NCBI GenBank assembly: GCA_018609755.1
Contig: JAHENZ010000222.1
Span: 1 to 64,000, forward strand
Direction: 5' to 3'
From: Salinivenus sp.
Lineage (GTDB): Bacteria; Bacteroidota; Rhodothermia; Rhodothermales; Salinibacteraceae
DNA length: 64,000 bases
Shown: positions 41,865-51,085 of the stretch, piece after piece
Layout of the letters: each line of letters begins with the position of its first letter
How positions within the stretch are numbered: position 1 is the stretch's first letter
Notes under the pieces: model-generated
Seen by the model: the letters and a program-made list of their open reading frames with translations, nothing else
Databases searched by the model: none
Told to the model about the DNA's origin: nothing
Made by a program: the position numbers and the translations under genes

Positions 41865-43145
41865 ATGTCTGCTCGCCTGTTTCTCTGCGCCGGTCTGGTT
41901 GCTCTTCTCGCCTGGGGAGGCCTCGCCCCCACCGGAACGGCCCAGGACGTGCTCATTCCAATGGACGAAAAGCAAAGCAACCACCTGAAGGCGTACGGGG
42001 CCGTCTACAGCACCCTGAAGTCCGGACAGAAGGTGGACTGGCTGCTCAATTCCCGGGGCGGATCGTTCCTCACCGGAGCCACAAAGACAGTCAAACAAGA
42101 GCTCCGCAGCCGAGGCGTCTCGTTTCAAGAGGTAAGCGGCGCACAGGCGTCTCAGATCATTGCGGAGGTAGAGTCGGACGGAAGCAACATGGCCGCCGTG
42201 CCGTTGGAGAAGGCGCCCAAAATTGCCGTGTACGCCCCGAGCGGAGCCGTCCCGTGGGACGATGCTGTGCGACTCGCGCTCAACTATGCCGACGTGCCGC
42301 ACGACGTCATCTACGACGATGCGGTACTCAACGGTGAGCTCGATCAGTACGACTGGCTCCACCTCCATCACGAGGACTTTACCGGCCAGTTCGGCAAATT
42401 CATCCGCTATCGCAACGAGCCCTGGTACATCCAGAAGCAGAAGAAGGCCCGTGAACTCGCTCGTGAGCACGGGTACCGAAAAGTGAGTCAGCTCAAACTG
42501 GCCGTCACCCAGCGCATCCGCAACTACGTGCGGCGCGGCGGCTTCATGTTCTCGATGTGCTCCGGCACCGAAACGTTCGACATTGCCCTCTCTGCCCGGA
42601 AGACGGACATCGTGCCGGATGCGTACGACGGTGACCCCGTAGACCCCAACGCCCTCGAAAATCTGGATTTTGGTCCCACCCTCGCGTTTACGGACTTTCG
42701 CCCCAACCTGAACGCGCAGGAGTACTCCCACTCGAACATCGACGTAGGGCCTCCGCCCTCCGAGATTCGCGATCCGTCGCTCGACTACTTCACCCTCTTC
42801 GATTTTAGCGCCAAATGGGACCCGGTGCCCACCATGCTCACCCAAAACCACGTAGCCACGGTGAAGGGGTTCGTGGGCCAAACCACAGCCTTTAAGGAGG
42901 ACCTCGTGAAGGAAGATGTCGTCGTACTCGCCAAGCCGCCCGAGCGAGACCAGGTGCGCTACATCCACGGAACGCTCGGACAGGGCACGTTCACCTTCTA
43001 CTCGGGCCACGACCCCGAAGACTACCAGCACTTCGTGGGCGATCCACCGACGGACCTGTCCCTTCACCCCAACTCGCCCGGCTACCGTCTCATTCTCAAC
43101 AACATCCTCTTCCCCGCTGCCAAGAAGAAAAAGCAGAAAACGTGA
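41865..43145 (+). CDS. Conserved secreted protein, sometimes labelled asparagine synthetase B
   Basis: This 426-residue protein has a signal peptide (FLCAGLVALLAWGGLAPTGTA) followed by QDVLIPMDEKQSNHLKAYG. Proteins with this opening and with YDWLHLHHEDFTGQFGKF are known from Bacteroidota and are often annotated as asparagine synthetase B. The real AsnB N-terminal Cys nucleophile and ATP-pyrophosphatase motif are absent, and it is exported, so I do not accept that function. FMFSMCSGTETFD contains a conserved Cys. It follows the TPR gene by 24 bp in one operon. Confidence 0.72.
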   Translation: MSARLFLCAGLVALLAWGGLAPTGTAQDVLIPMDEKQSNHLKAYGAVYSTLKSGQKVDWLLNSRGGSFLTGATKTVKQELRSRGVSFQEVSGAQASQIIAEVESDGSNMAAVPLEKAPKIAVYAPSGAVPWDDAVRLALNYADVPHDVIYDDAVLNGELDQYDWLHLHHEDFTGQFGKFIRYRNEPWYIQKQKKARELAREHGYRKVSQLKLAVTQRIRNYVRRGGFMFSMCSGTETFDIALSARKTDIVPDAYDGDPVDPNALENLDFGPTLAFTDFRPNLNAQEYSHSNIDVGPPPSEIRDPSLDYFTLFDFSAKWDPVPTMLTQNHVATVKGFVGQTTAFKEDLVKEDVVVLAKPPERDQVRYIHGTLGQGTFTFYSGHDPEDYQHFVGDPPTDLSLHPNSPGYRLILNNILFPAAKKKKQKT

Positions 43146-43220
43146 GGGAAAGAGCCTCACCCCAAAATTGGAGCTCCTCTCTGGGAAGTGCCTAACCTGG
43201 GGTGCACTGCCTGGAAATAT

Positions 43221-43288
43221 TTCGTATTCCGTATTTCGTATCCTCTTCCGAAACTGAGCGTCACGAAATACGCAATTCGCAATACGCA
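43221..43288. repeat. Heptamer-phased hairpin upstream of the thioesterase gene
   Basis: The left arm (43221-43241) is TTCGTAT, TCCGTAT, TTCGTAT. The right arm (43262-43288), read on the minus strand, is TGCGTAT, TGCGAAT, TGCGTAT, TTCGTG. The unit nnCGTAT is the same as at 26265-26324. It lies about 50 bp before the thioesterase start. Confidence 0.82.
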
Positions 43289-43336
43289 CCGTCCCCCCGA
43301 CCCCTCACTCGCACAGCGCAACTGCTTCTCTCCAAA

Positions 43337-43894
43337 ATGGCTGCCCCCTCCCCCTCCTCTAAGCCCGTCTCGGCCTCCACTTGCATGATGACCGAGATCG
43401 TGCTGCCGAACGACACCAACAGTCTCGGCAACATGATGGGCGGACGCCTGCTCCACCTCATGGACAAGTGTGCGGCCATCTCCGCCCAACGGCACGCCAA
43501 CCGGGTCTGCGTCACGGCCGCCGTGGACAACGTCGAGTTTCAGTCTGCCATCCAGGAAGGGGAGATTGTCGTGGTAAAGAGCCGAGTGAACCGGGCCTTC
43601 CATACCTCGATGGAAATTGAGCTCAACGTGTGGGCCGAAAATCCGCGCGACGAAACGCAGCGAAAGTGCAACCGCGCGTTCTACACATTCGTCGCCCTTG
43701 ATGAGGAAGGTGCAACTGTTGACGTGCCGTCGATCGCACCTGAAAATGACGAGGAGTACGAACGATACACCGCGGCAGCCAAGCGCCGCGACATCCGCCT
43801 CGTCCTGGCCGGGCGAAAAGATCTGCAGAACGCCTCCCACCTGAAAGAAGACATGATCACGGCCCTTCAACATTCGTCCGATGCTCTTGAGTAG
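43337..43894 (+). CDS. Acyl-CoA thioesterase (hotdog fold)
   Basis: This 185-residue protein belongs to the YciA/BACH type of acyl-CoA hydrolases. MMTEIVLPNDTNSLGNMMGGRLLHLMD carries the catalytic Asn/Asp region and hotdog helix (read in two parts), followed by the FQSAIQEGEIVVVKSRVNRAF strand region. It hydrolyses acyl-CoA to free acid and CoA in the cytoplasm; chain length is unknown. The start at 43337 avoids reading through the heptamer hairpin. The next gene overlaps by 14 bp. Confidence 0.88.
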   Translation: MAAPSPSSKPVSASTCMMTEIVLPNDTNSLGNMMGGRLLHLMDKCAAISAQRHANRVCVTAAVDNVEFQSAIQEGEIVVVKSRVNRAFHTSMEIELNVWAENPRDETQRKCNRAFYTFVALDEEGATVDVPSIAPENDEEYERYTAAAKRRDIRLVLAGRKDLQNASHLKEDMITALQHSSDALE

Positions 43895-44387
43895 CGCGCT
43901 GGACCTCCAGCTTTGGCGGGGAAACCTCCGACTCGTCATTCTCCTCGCGCTCCTGATTGGAGGTGTTCTATCCAGACCGAGTACTGCGCAACGCGAACCG
44001 GGCTCTGTAACGGTCGGACTCGAAGTCGGCCACCTCGGCGGCGGGACCGCAAAGGTCTACCGCCCGGGGGCGGTCGCCTACAGCTCGCTCCTCACGACCG
44101 ACGGCGACGACTTTGTCACGCTGTATCTCCACCGGCTCCAGGAACGTCCCGTGGCCGACTCCCTCGTGCACCTCTACTACGGACCCGGCCTCTACGGTAG
44201 CGGCCAACAACTCGACACGACCCCCACCCTCCAGGCAGGCGTTAGCGCGCAGGTGGGCTTCAACTTCTATGACGGTCGATTCGAGGTCTTTCTGCACGCC
44301 ACCCCAATTCTCCGCGTCCGCCCGTCGCTGGTGCCACGCCTCGCCGGGAGTGTCGGGCTCCGGTACGATCTCTTTCAGGCAGACTGA
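43881..44387 (+). CDS. Small secreted beta-strand protein
   Basis: This 168-residue protein has a signal peptide (LRLVILLALLIGGVLSRPSTA, cleavage before QREPG). Alternating beta strands follow, with LVHLYYGPGLYG and the final GSVGLRYDLFQAD, resembling a small outer-membrane barrel. It overlaps the thioesterase gene by 14 bp, so it is translated from the same message. No family is recognised. It converges on the czcA-like gene. Confidence 0.65.
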   Translation: MLLSSALDLQLWRGNLRLVILLALLIGGVLSRPSTAQREPGSVTVGLEVGHLGGGTAKVYRPGAVAYSSLLTTDGDDFVTLYLHRLQERPVADSLVHLYYGPGLYGSGQQLDTTPTLQAGVSAQVGFNFYDGRFEVFLHATPILRVRPSLVPRLAGSVGLRYDLFQAD

Positions 44388-44447
44388 CTGGCCCACTGGA
44401 CGCAACGTGACGGTCCGTATCTCCCAGATGTCCTCGAATCCGGAGGC

Positions 44448-47400
44448 CTAAGAAGAGAGCTTCTCCTCAGTACGCTGGGCTCGCAGACGCTCTGGATCCC
44501 CAAACTGATCGAAGAGGACGGGGACGACGACCATATTGAGGACGGTCGAGGTGACGAGTCCCCCAATCGTCACGATGGCGAGGGGGGTCTGAATCTCTTT
44601 GCCCGGCTCGCCCCCACCGAGGGCCAGTGGGACGAGCGCGAGGCCCGCCGTGAGGGCCGTCATGAGGATCGGATTGAGCCGTTCCATCGAGCCCTGCACG
44701 ACGGCCGTCCGGAGCGAGTTGTCCTGCTGCAGCAGATCGATGTAGTGGCTCACGAGGAGGATGCCATTCCTCACCGCAATGCCGAAAAGGGTGACGAACC
44801 CGACCAGTGCCGCAATGTCGAGCGTGCCCTCTAGAAACAGGAAAAGGGCGGCCACTCCCCCCGTGAGGGCGAGGGGCAGGTTCACGAGAACCAGCATCGC
44901 CGCCCGAGCGCTGCCAAATTCCTGATACAAGAGCAAGAAGACGACGAGCAACGCGACCAGAGAGAGTCCCCCAATCCGCCGGGAGGCCTGCTGGGCGTTT
45001 TCGTACTGTCCCCCAATTTCGTAGTAGTAATTCTCCGGCAGTTCGACCTGATCCCCGATCCGCTGCTGCAGGTCGGCCACAACACTTCCCACGTCCCGCC
45101 CGCTGGTGTTGGCCGAGACGACGATCTTGCGCTGCACGTCTTCCCGGCTGACAGTGTTGGGCCCTCGCTCGTGCTGCACCGTGGCCAAGCGCGAGACCGG
45201 CACTTTCGGCCCGGCAGGCGTGTCAATGAGGACGTTGCGAATGGACTCGGCCCCGGCCCGCCGGATAGAGTCGAGCTGCACGGTGAGATTGAAGGTCTGC
45301 TGCCCCTCGCGCACCTGGGAAACGGCCTCGCCGCCCACCAGCGCCTCGACGGCGTGGTTGAGCTGGCCCGGTGTGACACCGTACTTGGCCATCTGCTGCC
45401 GCTGGGCGTAGAGGCGAAGCTGTGATACGTCGGCCTGCTGCTCGACGGAGAGGTCCACGAGACCATTGGTCCCCGCAATGGCCCCTTGAACCTGCTCTGC
45501 AAGGTCGCGCAGTTCGTAGAGGTCCGGCCCGAAAATCTTTACGGCGATGTCCGTCCGCGTGCCCGACAGCATGTGATCGATGCGGTGTCCGATGGGCTGA
45601 CCGATCGTGATATTGGTCCCCGGAATCGCCGAGAGGCGTGTACGCACGTCGTCGGTAACCGCACGCATGCTCGTGCCCGCGAGGTCGACCTGCACGTCAA
45701 TCTCAGAGGAGTTGGCGCCCTGTGCGTGAGCGCTTAGCTCGGCCCGACCGGTGCGTCGGGAGGTGGCCTCCACCGCCGGATGCTCCAGCAGCCGATCCTC
45801 GACCTCCTGCGCGATGCCGGTGGAGGCCTGCAGGCTCGTCCCCGGCGCCGTGACGGCACTGATGACGAGCGTTCCCTCCTGAAAGTCCGGCAGAAAACCA
45901 CGGCCGAGGAAGGGAAGCACGGCGAGTGTCACAACCAGGAGAATTGCCGCAGCCCCAAGCACGAACCGGGAGTGCCCCAGTACCCAGTCGAGCGTCGACC
46001 GATAGGCCCCGTGCAGCCGCTGCACGAACCACGTGTCCTCGCCCTCCTGCACCGTCGACGATTCCGGGAGCAGGTAGTAGCAGAGCACGGGCGTCACCGT
46101 CACGGCCACGAACAACGAGGCGAGAATGGCCACGATGTAGGCCAACCCTAAGGGTTGAAGGAGCCGCCCCTGCACGCCGGAGAGGAAGAAGAGGGGAACG
46201 AACACCACGCTGATGATGAGCGTCGCGTTCAGGATGGGACCGCGTACCTCCATCGACGCTTCGTACACCACCCGGAGAGTGTTCTTCTGCTCCTCTTCGG
46301 GCCGTTGTGCATTCTCCTTGAGTCGTCGGAAGACGTTCTCCACGTCGATAATCGCATCGTCCACGAGCGCCCCGATTGCGATGGCCAGTCCGCCGAGCGT
46401 CATGGTGTTGATCGTGACGCCGAGGCTGTACATCACGACCATCGCCACTGACAACGAGAGTGGAATGGCGAAAATCGAGATCGCGGTCGTCCGTACGTTC
46501 CACAAGAAGAGGAACAGGACGAGGATGACGAGGAGTGCCCCATCCCGCAGCGCCTCGATCACGTTGTTTACGGCCAACGAGATGAAGTCCGCCTGCCGGA
46601 AAATGGAACGGTTGACGTCCATTCCAGCGGGAAGCTGCTGCTCGATTTGGTCGAGCTCGTCGGCCACTCGCTCGGTGAGTTCGAGGGTGTTGGCCCCGGG
46701 CTGCTTCTGGATGGAGACGATCACGGCCGGCTCCCCATTTACCGATCCCGTCCCGAGACGGGGCCGCTGAGCCCCCACGGTGACCTCCGCCACGTCTCGA
46801 AGCCGGATGGGCGTCCCGTCGCGGCTCGTTACGACCGTCGCTCCGATCTCTTCAATCTCATTGGTTCGTCCAATGCCGCGAACGAGCACTTCGCGCCCGT
46901 CTTGCTGATACACGCCCCCCGCCGCATTCTCGTTGGATCCTTCCGCCGCCTCCATCACCGCCGACAGGGAAATCCCGAGCGTGCGCATCCGCTCCTGATC
47001 GACGATGACCTGATAGGCCTTCACCTCGCCGCCGTGCGGAATGACCTGTGCCACGCCGTCGACGGCGAGGAGCCGGCGACGCACGACGCGGTCCGCAGCG
47101 GTCCGCACCTCGCGCATCGAATGCTCGTCGCTGGTAACCGAGTCCTCGCGACTCGTTAAGCCGACCAGTAGAATCTCGCCCATGATGGACGTGATCGGGG
47201 CCATCACGGGCGCATCCACTCCGTCCGGCAGCTGGCCGCCGACGAGTTGAAGCTTCTCACTCACAATCTGACGGGCCTGGTAGATGTCAGTGCCCCACTC
47301 GAACTCGACCCACACGATGGAGTAGCCCTGCGCCGAACTGGACCGCACCCGCCGGACGCTCGCCGCCCCGTTCACCGCCGTCTCGATCGGATAGGTCACA

Positions 47401-47591
47401 AGCTTCTCGACCTCCTCGGGCGCCATGCCGTGCGACTCGGTAATCACCGTCACGCGCGGGGCCGTCAGGTCCGGAAACACGTCCACCGGCATCGTGAAAG
47501 CGGCGTATCCCCCTGCCGCAAGCAGAAGCACGGCCCCGACGAGCGTCGTCAGTCGATTCGTAAGTGCCCACTGAATCGTGCGATCGAGCAT
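44448..47591 (-). CDS. Heavy-metal efflux RND transporter (CzcA/CusA family)
   Basis: This 1047-residue inner-membrane pump has the family start (IQWALTNRLTTLVGAVLL, VDVFPDLTAPRVTVITES), two large periplasmic loops and twelve expected helices. Internal motifs include GGLAIAIGALVDDAIID in the middle and GFVTLFGIAVRNGILLVSH near the end. It drives proton-linked export of metals with the adaptor and outer-membrane protein encoded upstream. The metal is unknown. An octamer hairpin lies between this gene and its adaptor gene. Confidence 0.93.
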   Translation of the reverse strand: MLDRTIQWALTNRLTTLVGAVLLLAAGGYAAFTMPVDVFPDLTAPRVTVITESHGMAPEEVEKLVTYPIETAVNGAASVRRVRSSSAQGYSIVWVEFEWGTDIYQARQIVSEKLQLVGGQLPDGVDAPVMAPITSIMGEILLVGLTSREDSVTSDEHSMREVRTAADRVVRRRLLAVDGVAQVIPHGGEVKAYQVIVDQERMRTLGISLSAVMEAAEGSNENAAGGVYQQDGREVLVRGIGRTNEIEEIGATVVTSRDGTPIRLRDVAEVTVGAQRPRLGTGSVNGEPAVIVSIQKQPGANTLELTERVADELDQIEQQLPAGMDVNRSIFRQADFISLAVNNVIEALRDGALLVILVLFLFLWNVRTTAISIFAIPLSLSVAMVVMYSLGVTINTMTLGGLAIAIGALVDDAIIDVENVFRRLKENAQRPEEEQKNTLRVVYEASMEVRGPILNATLIISVVFVPLFFLSGVQGRLLQPLGLAYIVAILASLFVAVTVTPVLCYYLLPESSTVQEGEDTWFVQRLHGAYRSTLDWVLGHSRFVLGAAAILLVVTLAVLPFLGRGFLPDFQEGTLVISAVTAPGTSLQASTGIAQEVEDRLLEHPAVEATSRRTGRAELSAHAQGANSSEIDVQVDLAGTSMRAVTDDVRTRLSAIPGTNITIGQPIGHRIDHMLSGTRTDIAVKIFGPDLYELRDLAEQVQGAIAGTNGLVDLSVEQQADVSQLRLYAQRQQMAKYGVTPGQLNHAVEALVGGEAVSQVREGQQTFNLTVQLDSIRRAGAESIRNVLIDTPAGPKVPVSRLATVQHERGPNTVSREDVQRKIVVSANTSGRDVGSVVADLQQRIGDQVELPENYYYEIGGQYENAQQASRRIGGLSLVALLVVFLLLYQEFGSARAAMLVLVNLPLALTGGVAALFLFLEGTLDIAALVGFVTLFGIAVRNGILLVSHYIDLLQQDNSLRTAVVQGSMERLNPILMTALTAGLALVPLALGGGEPGKEIQTPLAIVTIGGLVTSTVLNMVVVPVLFDQFGDPERLRAQRTEEKLSS

Positions 47592-47603
47592 TGACTACTT
47601 CGT

Positions 47604-47728
47604 GTGTGGATGTTTGTAAGTATGAATGTATGTAGGTGCACCAATTTTGGAAGGGGAGGCGGGGGCGACCGTCCTCAGAGTGACGTCCTCTGCCACTTTC
47701 AGACTTACACACTTCCACACCTACAAAC
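47604..47728. repeat. Octamer-phased inverted repeat inside the efflux operon
   Basis: The left arm (47604-47635) is GTGTGGAT, GTTTGTAA, GTATGAAT, GTATGTAG. The right arm (47697-47728), read on the minus strand, is GTTTGTAG, GTGTGGAA, GTGTGTAA, GTCTGAAA. The spacer is 61 bp. It lies between the adaptor stop and pump start and could attenuate or process the operon message. Confidence 0.8.
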
Positions 47729-47740
47729 GCACAAGCAAGA

Positions 47741-49318
47741 TCAATGCGGATGTCCGTGCCCGGCCATTTGGCTGCTGTTGAGGGAGGCGAGGTAGACCTG
47801 ATAGGCCCCAGCAGTGACGACGTGCTCGCCCGCCTGAACGCCCCGCTCCACGAGGGTGTACTGCCCATCGGTCGGCCCGAGCTGCAGGCGCCGCCGCTCA
47901 AACGATTCGCCGCCGGTTTGCACGTAGGCTACCGGCTGTCCGTCCTCGGTTTGAATGGCTTCGTTGGGAATGGTGACCCCCGTCCGGTCATCCTCTAGAA
48001 GAAGCCGCGCATCGGCCATCATGCCGATTTTGAGGGCGCCGTTTGGATTGGGTACTCCAAGCCGAACGGACAGCGTTCGGGTGTCCGTGTCAATCGCAGC
48101 GTCCGTCGAAACCACCCGGCTCGCCTCATAAGTTGTGTCGCTTCCCTCTACAGTGAACACGGCCCCGGTCGCCCCACTCACAGCCCCCGCGTGTTCGGCG
48201 GGCACCCGGAGGCGAACCCACACGCGGCTCGGATCGACGATCGTGTAGAGGACCGTCCCCACCTCCACGCGGCTTCCCGGCGCGAGATGGCGCTCCTGAA
48301 TCTGCCCGCTGATCGGGGCCTTCAGGTGGTAATTGAATCCGGAGTCGCCGCTAGCGGTCTCGACGGCGGCCGACGCTGCTGGAGGCTCCGCAATTTCGCC
48401 CTCTCCGCCCATCGATTCGAGAGCGGTCCGTGCCAGCTCCAGGTCGTGTTGCGCCTCCACGAGCCGCTTTCGGGGAATCGCCTCGGCCTCCACCAGCCGC
48501 TCGGCACGACGCACCTCTCGCTGGAGCCGTTCGACACGCCCCTTCAATTCGGCGTAGGAGCCCTCTCCCCCTGACGGGCTGAGGATCCCCAGCGTCTGTC
48601 CCTTCCGCACCCGGTCGCCGGGGGCGGGCATGTTCAGGTTCGCCTGGGCGGGCGTAAGGCCGCTCACCGGGACCGACACCTTCGCGAACTGCCCCGCGAC
48701 CGGCTCAATCGTCCCGGTCGCCTCGACCGACCGCTGCACGGCCCGCTCCTGTGCCTCCGCAACCTCAAACGACATGTCCCATTGCTGCTCCTTGGAGTAC
48801 GAGATCTCCGCTGAACCGCTCCCGGGCGTAGGCACTGCCGATGTGCTCTCATAGACGGTGAGGTCGCCCACGTCGATGGTATCTTCCACCTGCGCCCCCT
48901 CCACAATCATGAAGAGCCGAAAGGTCCCCGTCTCCGGAATCGAGGGCTGAGGCGTGAAGATCCCGGGCGAGGACGGCTCCTCAACCGTATGCACGTACGC
49001 CGCGCCGTCCGGACGGCGGAAGCGCAGCGTGAGCGATCCCTCCGTGAGGGGGCGGTACTCGCCCAGGCGAGTCACGTGAACGGCCCAGGGTGCGCTGGTC
49101 TCCCCAGCAACCATCGGTGGATGCTCGGCGAATACCTCAACGGCCTCCGACCACACAGTGGCGGTCACCCCGCTTCCATGGCCGTGCTCCTCCGTCGTCT
49201 GCGTTGCGGAGTGGCTGTGGGCGTCCCCTCCGTGCGAGTGCTCATCGGACGATTCGTCTCCACATCCGAAGAGCAACATACTGGTACTAAGCAAAGCGAC
49301 GAATGCCAGACGGGACAT
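47741..49318 (-). CDS. RND efflux adaptor lipoprotein with His-rich N-terminus
   Basis: This 525-residue membrane-fusion protein begins with a lipoprotein signal (LLSTSMLLFGCGDE), anchoring it in a membrane. A His-rich stretch follows (HSHGGDAHSHS, EEHGHGSG), then a beta-rich domain (about residues 45-150) before the usual adaptor core with a long helical hairpin, lipoyl-like parts (LKAPISGQIQERHLAPGSRV) and beta-barrel. The tail ends GHGHPH. The extra N-terminal domain may bind metal like CusF or YtkA-type domains; that is inference. It links pump and outer-membrane protein. ATG 49327 is an alternative start. Confidence 0.88.
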   Translation of the reverse strand: MSRLAFVALLSTSMLLFGCGDESSDEHSHGGDAHSHSATQTTEEHGHGSGVTATVWSEAVEVFAEHPPMVAGETSAPWAVHVTRLGEYRPLTEGSLTLRFRRPDGAAYVHTVEEPSSPGIFTPQPSIPETGTFRLFMIVEGAQVEDTIDVGDLTVYESTSAVPTPGSGSAEISYSKEQQWDMSFEVAEAQERAVQRSVEATGTIEPVAGQFAKVSVPVSGLTPAQANLNMPAPGDRVRKGQTLGILSPSGGEGSYAELKGRVERLQREVRRAERLVEAEAIPRKRLVEAQHDLELARTALESMGGEGEIAEPPAASAAVETASGDSGFNYHLKAPISGQIQERHLAPGSRVEVGTVLYTIVDPSRVWVRLRVPAEHAGAVSGATGAVFTVEGSDTTYEASRVVSTDAAIDTDTRTLSVRLGVPNPNGALKIGMMADARLLLEDDRTGVTIPNEAIQTEDGQPVAYVQTGGESFERRRLQLGPTDGQYTLVERGVQAGEHVVTAGAYQVYLASLNSSQMAGHGHPH

Positions 49319-49383
49319 TAAAGTCATGGGGCAAGAACGTTGTGATCGGAGAGCACCTGGATCCACAGGCGAAGCCGCGTCGG

Positions 49384-49683
49384 CTACTCGTGCGAATGCT
49401 CTTCGCCGCCGTGGGAATGTCCCCCCTCCTCATGGCTGTGCTCGCCCTCGGGTCCGTGGGTGCTGTCGGCGTCCATCCCGGACGTGTCGAGTCGAGTCTT
49501 CGAGGTATCCTGGTGGGTGTGGCCGCCATCTTCGTGGCTGTGCTCGCTCCCCTCGGCGTGCGAGTGTGAGTCGCCGTCGTGCGAATGGCTGCCCCCACTT
49601 TCGCTACCGCACGCGGGAAGCCCAATGGTGAGCGTAAGGACAAAAAGTACGGTGAAAATCGAGGAGGTCCAGCTGCGGTTCAT
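49384..49683 (-). CDS. Small His-rich lipoprotein of the metal efflux operon
   Basis: This 99-residue protein has a lipoprotein signal (SIFTVLFVLTLTIGLPACGSE, lipobox LPAC), after which nearly the whole mature chain is His, Ser, Asp and Glu. I count 15 His, mostly as HSH or HTH pairs. It should be a periplasmic or membrane-anchored metal-binding protein, perhaps handing metal to the pump. It sits between the outer-membrane and adaptor genes with gaps of 46 and 65 bp. No family name is known to me. Confidence 0.82.
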   Translation of the reverse strand: MNRSWTSSIFTVLFVLTLTIGLPACGSESGGSHSHDGDSHSHAEGSEHSHEDGGHTHQDTSKTRLDTSGMDADSTHGPEGEHSHEEGGHSHGGEEHSHE

Positions 49684-49729
49684 GGGGGCGATTGTTTGGT
49701 GAGTGCGTACGTCGAAACGAGAATACGGA

Positions 49730-51085
49730 TTACGGAAGACGGATCGGCTCTCCCATGGCCCGGAGCAGTGCAAAGTAGCGGGTCCAGAGATCGGCTCGAA
49801 GATCAACGGTCGTAAGGCGGGCGTCGCGGTACGCGTCCGCCGCGTCGAGGAGTTCCACGAGAGACATCTCGCCTTCGTCGTAGCTCGTCTGCGCGATGCG
49901 GAGCAGATCGTCGGCGCCCCGCAGCAACTCGTCGCTGAGGAACTGCGATTGTTGACGCGTGGACGTGTACGCCGCGTGGGCACGGCGCACCTCGTTTCTG
50001 ATTTCGCGGCGGGCGAGAACCTGCTGGGTCTGCACCCCCTGGAGCCGAGCGGACTCGGCCTCGGCAGCCCCCCGGTTGCGATCGAAAAAGGGAAGGGGAA
50101 TCCCAAAACCGAGAAAGGCGCCTTCAAAGCCATTGGATTGCCGCTTGTATCCAGCCGTGACGGACGGATCCGGCCACGCCTCTCGGCGCGCGGCGTGGAG
50201 ACCCGCTTCTTGGGCCGCGACCTCTGACTGCCAGCGGCGCAACTCCCGACGCTGCCGGAGTGCCGTGCGAAGGGCCTTCCGCTCGGAAATGGCCGGCGGA
50301 ATCGAGGCGGGAAGCGACGCGGCTGCCACCGACGGCGCATCGTCGGGTAAAATCAGAAGAGCGAGTTGTCGTCGGGCCGTCCGGGCCTCCAGCCGCGCCG
50401 CAGCCAGCCGCTGTTCGTACCGCGCCCGCTCCAGCCGAATGCGCCGGACGGCGTAGCCGGACGCGTCGCCCTCGTCCTCACGCTCGGCCATGCTGGTGTC
50501 GGCCCGCCGAAAAACGTGGGTCACCTGCTCCAAGCGTCGACGCCGTGTGTCTGCCGTAGCGGCCTCGACGTAGGCCTCCGCCACCTGCTGGGCCAGCCGG
50601 GCACTGTCCGCTGCTGCCCGGAGGCGGGCGGCCCTCGCGGCCTTCTGTGCGGACGCAATTCGGGCAGAGCGACCGCTCCACTCGACCTGCTGACTCAGGT
50701 TCAGGTACGTCTCCGACACGCGTTGGCTTCCTCGCCAGAGCGGCTCGTGTGTGGCCCGAAGGGTCGGGTTGGGATAGGCTCCTGCCTGTCGGGCCTCTCC
50801 CTGACGTGCCCGTGCCTCCGACTGAAGCCGCTCCAGGGACAGATTGTTCTCCCGAAAAAGACGAAGCGCCTCACTCAGCCCGACGACCTCAAGCGAATCT
50901 GCCGCTTGTCCTGCAGACGGGGCTCTCATGAACGCTTCGGAATCGAGCCCGGATCGTTGGGAGAATGAAGAAGAATGATCCTGTGCCTGTGAATGGGTTG
51001 GAGTTACGACAACCGCAGCAGCGAGACAAGACGAGGCAAGGATTTGAGCAATCGGAACGGGAATGCAGCGCAGGGACAGTGTCAT
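49730..51085 (-). CDS. TolC/CzcC-family outer-membrane efflux protein
   Basis: This 451-residue outer-membrane factor has a signal peptide (IAQILASSCLAAAVVVTPTHS, cleaved near AQDHS). Two alpha-helical hairpin repeats typical of the OEP family follow, seen as GLSEALRLFRENNLSLERLQSEARARQGEARQAGAYPNPTLRA (read in parts) and VTAGYKRQSNGFEGAFLGFGIPLPFFDR. It forms the exit duct for metals exported by the CzcA-like pump. It is the first gene of the four-gene operon. ATG 51085 fits the signal peptide; the frame extends to 51139. Confidence 0.9.
   Translation of the reverse strand: MTLSLRCIPVPIAQILASSCLAAAVVVTPTHSQAQDHSSSFSQRSGLDSEAFMRAPSAGQAADSLEVVGLSEALRLFRENNLSLERLQSEARARQGEARQAGAYPNPTLRATHEPLWRGSQRVSETYLNLSQQVEWSGRSARIASAQKAARAARLRAAADSARLAQQVAEAYVEAATADTRRRRLEQVTHVFRRADTSMAEREDEGDASGYAVRRIRLERARYEQRLAAARLEARTARRQLALLILPDDAPSVAAASLPASIPPAISERKALRTALRQRRELRRWQSEVAAQEAGLHAARREAWPDPSVTAGYKRQSNGFEGAFLGFGIPLPFFDRNRGAAEAESARLQGVQTQQVLARREIRNEVRRAHAAYTSTRQQSQFLSDELLRGADDLLRIAQTSYDEGEMSLVELLDAADAYRDARLTTVDLRADLWTRYFALLRAMGEPIRLP

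Noticed and set aside
41865..43145. Function as asparagine synthetase B
   Set aside because: The needed N-terminal Cys and ATP-binding motif are absent and a signal peptide is present.
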